Origin: Campanula takesimana
Taxonomy: Eukaryota; Streptophyta; Magnoliopsida; Asterales; Campanulaceae
DNA: 64,000 bases
NCBI GenBank assembly: GCA_026119855.1
Contig: JAOWBW010000383.1
Location: 1,240,001 to 1,304,000, forward strand
Direction: 5' to 3'
In this document: piece after piece, positions 56,319 to 64,000 of the stretch
How the letters are laid out: every line of letters starts with the position of its first letter
How positions within the stretch are numbered: the first letter of the stretch is position 1
Translations under genes and position numbers: made by a program
Notes under the pieces: model-generated
Databases searched by the model: none
What the model was told of the DNA's origin: nothing
Seen by the model: only the letters and a program-made list of their open reading frames with translations

Positions 56319-56954
56319 CATAGTAATAAGAACATCGTGAACATATATGAAGTAAACACATAAGCATGAAGATTGCTACCCTAGTCATAGAGCATATTAT
56401 GAATTCTAGTAAGAACATGAAGAACATGTTATGAATCACATGAATATAGATGTATAAACATAATGAAACTAGCATAAATCAGATCTACACTAAGAAAACA
56501 TGTAGAATTCTCACCAATCTTGACAAGAACGAAGTCGAATCTCTAGCGCGGATTCGCCAGACCTTTAGGATTGATAGAAAGGCTTAGAGAGAGAGTTCTG
56601 CCGTCAGTTTTGGCTATGGAACTCGGGGGAGAGAATTGTGTGTCGAAATTATGAACTGAGGTTACCTATTTATAGGGAAATCTTACCTGGAAGGACTGGC
56701 CGCCCAGCCGGAAGATGTGGATGCCTGGACAAACCAAGTGGTTGGATCGGTTTCCAAGGCTATGATCAATCTGGACTCTGGAGAAGGATTAGATAACATC
56801 TATCTTTGCAGCTTCATCCGATCAGGTCGTTAATATCTCCTTATCTGGGATTTTTGAGAAACCCTGGATAAGTCCTGCGCAGCTTGTAAATACCTGGGAG
56901 GTCCCTGTGAGTTCTAGAATGCCTAATAACTCATTTTCAGGTTGGGTACTAATA
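56319..56954 (-). repeat. Right-arm Gypsy-2 LTR fragment
   Basis: Mirror of 38190-38825, starting with catag (complement of the ctatg target copy) at 56319 and ending ctaata at 56954. The same TG-to-TA change at the LTR start is present. Confidence 0.92.
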
Positions 56955-57530
56955 GTAGCCCCTCGGCGACGTTTCTTGAAAGGCATGGAGGGTCGTCGAT
57001 TAAGAAAGGAACTGATCTGAAACATGAGTTCCAAATCGAGGAGAGAAATGTAAGAAGATGACCAGGTTGGTCGGGCGACTGAACCTATATCAGGCTACTT
57101 ATATATCCAAATGGAATCAAGCCGGTAGTAGTTTCAGAACTGGGGGGAAAGAAACGAGACATCGTCTTTCGCTGGGGATAGATGAATATCTGTAAGTAAT
57201 AAAGTCGTGGACTCTACTGGGGAAAGGAAAAAAAAACGAGACATCAGCCTACTACTTGGGATAACAATCCTACGGAAACTATTCTGTATGAAGATCGAAT
57301 CATTCGTGAGCAAAAAAGTCATTGCGAATGGACTCTATTGAGGAAAGTGGAATGACCATGCGCGCGGTACGACAGGAAGTTTTAAGAATCGAGAACAGAA
57401 TTAGGGATGAATTCAAACTTCCTATAGAGCGCACGTAATCGCATAATTTCTTCGACAAACTATGGTACCAAGAGAGGTATGATCCTTAGGATCGCAGCGT
57501 TCTTTGATAAACTACGGTGCCAAGCGAAGT
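56955..57530 (-). other. Right-arm copy of the Gypsy-2 end region
   Basis: Mirror of 37641-38189: polypurine tract gtagcccctcggc (56955-56967), then non-coding sequence. Confidence 0.8.
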
Positions 57531-58080
57531 ATAGTCCTCAGGATTCGCAGAATTTTAGTAAACTACGGTTCCAAGCGAGGTATAGTCCTCAGGATTCGCA
57601 GAATTTTAGTAAACTACGGTGCCAAGCGAGGTAGAGTCCTCAGGATTCACAGAATTTTAGTAAACTACGGTGCCAAGCGAGGTGGAGTCCTCAGGATTCG
57701 CAGAATTTTAGTAAACTATGGTGCCAAGCAAGGTATAGTCCTCAGGATTCGCAGAATTTTAGTAAACTACGGTGGCAAGCGAGGTATAGTCCTCAAGATT
57801 TGCAGAATTTTGGTAAACTATGGTTCCTAGCGAGGTATAGTACTCAGGATTCGCAGAATTTTGGTAAACTACAGTGCCAAGCGAGGTATAGTCCTCAGGA
57901 TTCGCAAAATTTTAGTAAACTACGGTGCCAAGTAAGGTATAGTCCTCAGGATTCGCAGAATTTTAGTAAACTACAGTGCCAAGCGAGGTAGAGTCCTCAG
58001 GATTCGCAGAATTTTGGTAAACTACGGTACCAAGCGAGTAGAGTCCTCAGGATTCACAGAATTTTGGTAAACAGTATCGC
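57531..58080. repeat. Right-arm copy of the 51-bp array
   Basis: Mirror of 37081-37640 with the same 51-base period and about eleven units. Individual units differ between arms (e.g. caagcaaggtatag, gtaaggtatag), and one unit near 58035 has lost a base (caagcgagtagag). Confidence 0.92.
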
Positions 58081-58660
58081 CGATTGTATAGAGCTCGCAC
58101 GGGTTACACCAAAAACATGAGACACACGGTTTGAAGAAGCCATCTTACGTCGCGCATAAATCATATAATTTTCTCAACATGAAGGGTTTATGGATGCATC
58201 CCACCTCCAATTATAATTTTTAGGGATTATGGACGTTTCTGACTTTTAAATATAGGTTGATTTGGTAATTTCTTGAGGTCTTCCAGACCCATTCGATTAA
58301 TTTTGGTGATTTCCTGAGGTCTTCTGGACCCATTCAATTAATTTGGTGCTAATTTTGGATTAAAAATAAGCTGAAGGGATAATATGTAAAAAAATCGCCT
58401 GGGGAATAACTGACCGCGTGGCCAGTCCTTCTGATTGGCTGGACCTTGTTGACGAGGATCGCTGATGGGCACGTGAGATTGAGGGCTGAGATCGTGCCAC
58501 GTCGCCTAGAAACACCGCCGAGTGGCTAGTCCCTTCGTTGGACAGACCCTACAAACAGCCGTCGGCTGTTGCTATCTTCATCACTTTTGTTTTCAATTCT
58601 GCAGGGAAAAGAGAGAAAAAGAGAGATTTGAGAGTTTATTTTGCCATTATTGAGATAGAT
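58081..58660. other. Right-arm copy of the Gypsy-2 3' non-coding region
   Basis: Mirror of 36484-37080; no coding. Confidence 0.75.
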
Positions 58661-58895
58661 CTTGAGTATATTTTTGGTGCAGGGCAAGAAGAAAGCGCGG
58701 GAACCACAATTTGAGCAAGGTGAAGGTGCGGGGCCACAATTTGAGCAAGGTGAAGGCGTGGGGCAGCACCAACAACGGGCGAGGATGGCTTCTCGAAACT
58801 TCCGTCCCGATGAATGGCATTTAACGATGGGACAACACTTCGACTTGTAAGTGGGCACCGACAAACATTGGTCTGGAAGGAGACTGATGGAGACG
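58661..58895 (+). pseudogene. Right-arm copy of the antisense ORF
   Basis: Matches the minus-strand ORF at 36237-36483. The start codon is changed (atagatcttgag for ATGGATCTTGAG), one GPQFEQGEGA-type repeat is altered and a stop follows MGQHFDL (58848). MASRNFRPDEWHLTMGQHFD is intact. Confidence 0.6.
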
Positions 58896-59042
58896 AAGGA
58901 GGTAATGATCTTGCTTTTAATTGCTTTTGGGTATTTTATGCCCTATGTTGTGAATGGCCAAGGACCAGTCCATACTATAGAGGTCGTGTGGAGGGATGTG
59001 GTTCAAGTTGGAGCATACTTGACATTTATGGCATTTTCTGAC

Positions 59043-59560
59043 CTATTGGATGCAGTCTGTTTCCATTGTGATCCAGTAATAACCCAGACGAGTGATCTTT
59101 TGTCGGAGCATTCTTGCATTCATATGCGGACCGCACAACCCGTTGTGTACCTCCTCCATGATGTTCTCGGCTTTCTTGCTTCCCACACATAATAGCAGAA
59201 TTCCGTCATAGTGCCTCTTGTATAAGGTATTATCTAGTAGTACAAACTGTCCCGCCAACGTTTTAGTGCTTATAGGCTTTTGGCCTTCACGTCTCCTTCA
59301 AAAGAGGCTTCCCCATCTTTAAGGAATTTGTGAATCTGTGCATACCATTGATCTTTGACTGTTTCTGACTGGGCCTGGATCTCACAACAATATGCTGGGT
59401 TCTTTCTTCGGCCAACTCTGAAAGGCTTGACTGAACTCCCTTCGGGGATTTCTACCAAAGATGCCAGGGTGGCGAGTGCATCGGCTGTAGTTTACCCATT
59501 TTCTTCAGTTCTTTGAACATGAGGCGCAATGGTAGATCCGAACTTGTGCAATGTCAGAAA
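59043..59560 (-). pseudogene. Right-arm RNase H tail and integrase zinc-binding segment
   Basis: Mirror of 35590-36096. Frames QFVLLDNTLYKRHYDGILLL and VHNGLCGPHMNARMLRQKIT (the left arm has GS for GP). A break near 59262 separates it from MVEIPEGSSVKPFRVGRRKN. Confidence 0.75.
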
Positions 59561-60426
59561 ATGATGGGGGCTCCATTCTGTGACTCAAGCCTCCTGTGCG
59601 TCGGTCGTAAGGACAGGGTATTTACTATGTGGCTCTTTAGTTGAGTTAGGGCCAATTCACATTTCTGATTCCAAACTTCTTCTAAGCAATTCTCTGATTC
59701 TTTGAGTTCCGGGTCTCCTACCGTTGTGAGGTGACTGACATAGTGTAGCAGACCTATGAGCTTGGTCCTTTCATTCTCTTGACGGGGGGGGGTGGCATTG
59801 TTATTAACTCTCTGACTTTCTCGGCAGCTTTGAATTTCTGTCCCAATCTGTACCCTAGAGCATTTGTCTGAATAGTACCAAATCTGCATTTCGACGGATC
59901 CAGAAAAATTTTCTGACCTCTCAGAATGTTGAAGACTTTCCGCAGATCCTCGATGTGTCGGCCGTAGGGTCTTTTGGAGTGTAACACTAGGTCGTCTAGG
60001 TAGACGTCTGTATCTGATGGCGATCCTGTTAGCATGTGGTAATAGATACCAATGCCTTTCCATTCTAGGAACCTGTTGGCGAGACGATAACTACCCCATG
60101 GCGTGTGAAAGGTATTTTCTCATCTGTTTCTACTGTGGCGGGTATCCGATTTTTACCGGGGAAACTTTCAAGGAATGATCAAACATTTCTGTCTTCGGCG
60201 ACTTCTAACAGTGCGTTTAAGTCAAATGGCGAGAACCTATGCTTGGCGCTCAATTCGTTGAGACTCATGATAAGTGAATCGTCACCTTCCTTTTGTACTT
60301 CTTTGTAGAGACGATGTTGAGTAACCACATCGGCCAGTATGTAAATTGGATGAAGTCTCTCTGTAGCAGCTTTTCGATTTCCATAGCCATTCAAGGTGAC
60401 CAACCGGGCTTTACTGGCGACAGTAC
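59561..60426 (-). pseudogene. Right-arm reverse transcriptase remnant
   Basis: Mirror of 34810-35590 but longer. It keeps FLDPSKCRFGTIQTNALGYR after YLDDLVLHSKRP and ENCLEEVWNQKCELALTQLK, both lost or broken in the left arm, and about 35 extra bases near 60135-60175. A run of nine G at 59787-59795 replaces a mixed run. The MPFGL block is missing here too, so that deletion predates the duplication. Confidence 0.75.
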
Positions 60427-61283
60427 TTACTTTACTAACCCAATATCTGATGTTTCCATCTGTTCCCATCCTCTGTTCGGCGAGTCATCACAGGACAACG
60501 CAAAGATGTCTTCATATTCTTTGAGTAGCTTGATCAGCGCTTCTTGCACTTCACCTTGAAAGAAGCTCCCAATCTGAGTCCACTTCGGCTTGTCTTGTCT
60601 TCCCAGATTCACACATGTTAACACCTCATCGGCAGCTTTGGCTCGATTTTCCCTTTGATTCATAACCTGCTCTGAGATTTCTCGGATGTATTTGTCATTT
60701 AGTTCGTTTGTGTCTGCCTCTTTTAATGAATCGTTATTAACTATTTTTGTATCATTAGATTGATTAGTTAATTTATCATTTATAAGAGTGGCTATAGCGG
60801 GATACTCGGAAAGGTCGAGATTTTCATTTAATGCACGGGGAAGACAGCGTTTGCGATTACATCGTAGTCTTTTGACTTGAGGTCATTAGACTTAGACAGA
60901 GACACGAACTCATAAGTGAGAAAAGGGGACCTAACTGACCTAGGGGGAATTGACTCTCTAAAGGGTAAGCTGGACAGCCCCAGATTCTCGATAGTAGTAG
61001 TCACAGGTCCGTATTCAATAACAGCCACGATGTCATCTTCTAGGCTCAAGTGTTGAAACAAATCTTGACCATCCCACGACTCTGTTTCCTTAGCTTCGCC
61101 AACCAACGATTCATCAAGGCACACGAATTCAGTATCGTAAGTCAGGTCTTTGTTCACCTTGATGCAGTACTCATTCTGGATGGTAGTAACTCTGCCAGCA
61201 GTCTTTCGAGGTTCCATATACCTTAGCTCTAGAGTGGCCCAGTCGAACTCAACATCTCTGAAGATTTCAAAACCCTTTTGCAT
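60427..61283 (-). pseudogene. Right-arm protease-RT linker
   Basis: Mirror of 33952-34809, interrupted by a frameshift near 60840 (VFP-VH stop) that is absent from the left arm. WATLELRY and DESLVG differ by single residues from the left copy. Confidence 0.75.
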
Positions 61284-61331
61284 CTTTCCGTTGTGGTCGA
61301 ACCATGGCTCTGCGAACTCGAAGTTTGAATA

Positions 61332-61760
61332 CTATTCACCTTCTTTCACATAGTAACTGTTGAGGGAAATGTGGTAAGGTTTCATATCTGACTTCTTGTA
61401 AGGGAGTTGCTTCTTCTTGAGCACTTCTATCTGACTCTGCTCTGCCTTGTCCGCGAGGCTAAGTATGTACCCTAGCTCGAACAGGCCTCTGTGGTCTACC
61501 TCTTCAGTCAACTCTGTGGGTCCTTGTAAGTTCTTACCTAACCCCAGCCCCGGTATGAAGCCCATGTTTCGAAGTATTTTGTAGACGGGTGTCACTCTAT
61601 CAGAAGTTCTGGTGAGATCGTCATCACATATCTGAGCTTGTGCTACTATTTCAAACCCACTGAAAAGTCGGCGATCTTCCTCATGCTGAATCTGTAACAC
61701 ATGTACTCCTTTCATGTCGGTGCCTTGAGCCGTCACTAAGTCACTGTAGATAACTGTCAC
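61332..61760 (-). CDS. Right-arm G-patch segment of Pol
   Basis: 142 open codons like 33475-33903, with MGFIPGLGLGKNLQG intact and four or so residue differences (VTP for VLP, SLAD for TPAD, NSYY for NIYY). Confidence 0.65.
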   Translation of the reverse strand: MTVIYSDLVTAQGTDMKGVHVLQIQHEEDRRLFSGFEIVAQAQICDDDLTRTSDRVTPVYKILRNMGFIPGLGLGKNLQGPTELTEEVDHRGLFELGYILSLADKAEQSQIEVLKKKQLPYKKSDMKPYHISLNSYYVKEGE

Positions 61761-62622
61761 TTAATTCCCTGACTAGAATTTCACACACTGATGCAAGGAG
61801 GACGGGACGGCATTAGATTTGTGGATCCAAGGGCGTCCTAGCAGGATGGTGAAGGAGGATGGTATGTCAATTACTTGGAAATCTGTAGACAGAGTTTGCA
61901 TCCCCACGGAGATGGCAGAGTAATGATTCCCAACACTGATCTTCATGTGGAGTCATAGGCCTTGATTGTCTGCTTGGAGGGTCTTAGAGTGGTTGCATCT
62001 ATACCCACCATATCCATCATTCGTGACGGTAGTATTTATGGCGGATCCGTTGTCCACAAAGGCTCGAGGGATTTTCTTCCCACTGATTTCGACTGTGATA
62101 TTCAGAGGTTCATTATGATAAATGCCAAACGGAGGTTCATCGAGCTCTGAAAAGGTGATGATATTCCCGAAGTGAATGTTTTCCGATCATTTGTGTGACA
62201 TTCTCGGGAGTGGTGTCCGATGGGACCATGGTAGCGGCCAAGTTCTTCTCGAGCATCTGGCGGTGAGCTAGAGATGAAGTAAGTAGGGACCATAGAGAGA
62301 TGTGAGCTTGTGTTTGTTTAAGCTGCGTGAGGATGGGATCCTCTTTCTCAAGGTCTGCTTGTTCTGACTCTTTGTTGAAGACCTTCTTCGTACCCTTAGG
62401 GTCTGACTGATAGATCTGTCCGGACCTTGTGAGTAGGTTGATTTTTGCTCGCATGTCGTATGGAGACTGCGGCATTTTCGCGGATTTTGCGAAGATTTCG
62501 GCTATAGATAGTGGTGGAGATTGAAGTGGATATTTGAGTAGACCGGAGTCGCAATCTCCTAAGAGAGAAGCTTCTAAAGATAATTCGTCTAATGACAGCA
62601 TATAACAAGAAAATATAATCAT
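61761..62622 (-). pseudogene. Right-arm protease region
   Basis: From 62622: MLSLDELSLEASLLGDCDSG follows in one frame through QLKQTQAHISLWSLLTSSLA and ATMVPSDTTPENVTQMIG, intact where the left arm is shifted. A one-base insertion near 62188 then breaks it, where the left arm is intact. The protease end (LLGRPWIH) is at about 61830-61850. Confidence 0.75.
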
Positions 62623-64000
62623 TAATGATTTTTGAAGTACAACCTATCTCATCATCATTACATGACTCGCAGTCTGCCACAATAGGTTCGGCTAGATCAC
62701 GGTACTTTTCTCTACTTCTAGATTGACTAAAGTATTTATGGGGTTCTCGATGGAGCCATTTCGGATCAACCTCTGAATTGACCTCTTCAAAGCAATGCAT
62801 TCTTCGGTAGTATGACCGGTGATCTCATGATAGTCGCAATACCTTTCGGGGTTGTTCTCAGAGAACGGTATGCAGTAGGTCTCTGGCCTCTTGAGTAGGT
62901 ATTTTGATATCAGTGCCTCGAGCATGTTGGTCATAGTAATCCTAGCCTTCTGAAGACGTCGGTTATCTCCGAGACATGGTCAGACTCTCCTCGGACTTCT
63001 GAGCCACAACTTGCCTTGGATCGGTTATCACTTGGTAATAATCAACCCTTTTAATGCATGCTTTAACTGTGAGAATTCATTGGTGGTATGCCTGGTGATG
63101 TTGTGTAAGTTGAAAAACGTCGTCGGATTACTGTTCGGGTGAGATTCGTAGCCCTTTAATGGTTAAGCAGCCCCATTCTTGATAAACCATGGAACAAGGA
63201 GTTTATATCTAACTGAAGTTGCTTGAAGGCTTCGACCATTTCTAAGATTCTAGTATCATCTCCGGATATCTCCACCATATTGACATCCATGGCGATGATC
63301 TTTCTTGGGTCCGCAATGACGCTGTCCTTGATAAGCTTCTATACGACTTGCTTGATGGTAAAGCACTCGTTGTTGGTGTGTCTGGACACTCTATGGTAGT
63401 AGCAAAACTTGGACATGTCGCACCCATGCTTGGGCCATTGGAATCCAAGTCCATGGGAGTTATCGCCCGAATCTTGACTAGTCCTCTGAATAGAGCATTC
63501 ATGTCTAGCCCCAGTTCGGCAAAGGCATCTACCATTTCTAGAATACCAATGTCACCTCCGATGAGCTCAACCATGTTGACACCACCATTATTAGGGAGCG
63601 GGTTTGCTATGGTGTTCGGACCTTTAGGCTTTTCGATCTTTCCATCATCTATGAGCTTTTGGATGACTCGCTTGAGTTGCAAATAGTCGTTGGTGGTGTG
63701 TCCATGTACTTGTGGTACTTGCATAACTTGGTTGCATCAAGATTTACTTTTTGTTGAATGATTCAAAGTCTCGATCGGCTTGATCAAACCTTTCTTTATC
63801 AACACTTCAAAGACTTTGCTAATGGGCATGCTGAAGTCGTCAAAGTTGTCTTCCTTTCGGGGGAAGCTGCTAGTAACTGCTTGGACATCGAAGGCGGAGT
63901 TGTCTTGGACCATACTCACTTGACCGACCACTTCTTTAGCTTTAGGAGCGGCATTTGTGGATCTTTGTAGCATAATGAGGTATTTCCACTTTTGGCAGTT
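62623..64000 (-). pseudogene. Right-arm Gag C-part with zinc-knuckle modules (partial)
   Basis: Mirror of 31227-32636. Module four (CDYHEITGHTTEEC) is at about 62800-62840 and modules three to one follow towards 63725. Private frameshifts lie near 63115, 63165, 63710 and 63765. The TAG in module two is present as in the left arm. Runs off the window. Confidence 0.75.

Larger units (their letters stand above)
51825..64000. repeat. Right arm of the inverted duplication (runs off the window)
   Basis: Reverse complement of 31227-43343. Begins inside a Gypsy-3 copy, passes its 5' LTR, the Gypsy-2 LTR and the Gypsy-2 body. The start is not at any element end, so it is a DNA rearrangement breakpoint rather than a transposition. 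Paired coordinates sum to 95168 at the inner end and 95227 at the window end, giving a net 59 bases gained in this arm or lost in the left. Confidence 0.93.

Noticed and set aside
51825..64000. Right arm as a pure assembly duplicate of the left arm
   Set aside because: Base substitutions, a different CA/TA run length, and private indels on both sides make an exact duplicate impossible. A haplotype mis-join is still open and is listed under the finding.

Overview
This window is repeat-rich nuclear DNA from a flowering plant, probably a eudicot. The evidence is a two-exon major-latex-protein (MLP, Bet v 1 family) gene, Stowaway- and Tourist-like MITEs, Helitron ends, Ty1/copia elements (one with an initiator-Met tRNA type primer site), and large Ty3/gypsy elements with Tat-lineage traits (dual RNase H, antisense extra ORF, 3'-UTR minisatellites). 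I cannot name the species.

Layout. 1-1075: one apparently intact MLP-like gene (exons 302-488 and 705-973) with a TATA box and a foldback just past its stop. 1133-2381: nested MITEs, a Tourist-like MITE and a small Helitron. 2485-9122: a complete but frameshifted Ty1/copia element (Copia-1, minus strand) with 490-bp LTRs and a 5-bp target duplication. 9128-12110: AT-rich intergenic DNA with a Helitron, a degenerate inverted-repeat element and a 42-bp remnant of a second MLP gene.

12111-51824 is a nest of LTR elements. A second copia (Copia-2, minus; 3' LTR 12111-13225, RT/RNase H 26350-27531) is split by Gypsy-1 (13481-26115, minus) and cut at 27531 by a solo or partial gypsy LTR (Gypsy-D, 27532-27805 and 51496-51824). 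Gypsy-D is split by Gypsy-2 (27806-51495, plus). The 3' LTR of Gypsy-2 is split by Gypsy-3 (38826-50941, plus), a gag-only, apparently non-autonomous element. Target duplications are visible at four of these insertions.

From 51825 to the window end the sequence is an inverted duplicate of 31227-43343. It includes the Gypsy-3 insertion at the same base of the Gypsy-2 LTR, so the duplication came after the nesting. The arms differ by roughly 1% in the coding stretches compared by eye, and each has private indels. The right arm runs off the window.

No CRISPR, rRNA or tRNA gene was seen. The MLP gene is the only host gene that looks functional. The most unusual signals are the ~12-kb inverted duplication, two recurring RNA-hairpin motifs shared by different gypsy families with compensatory base changes, a four-fold zinc-knuckle module in the Gypsy-2 Gag, and two unrelated tandem arrays that both have a 51-bp (17-codon) period.
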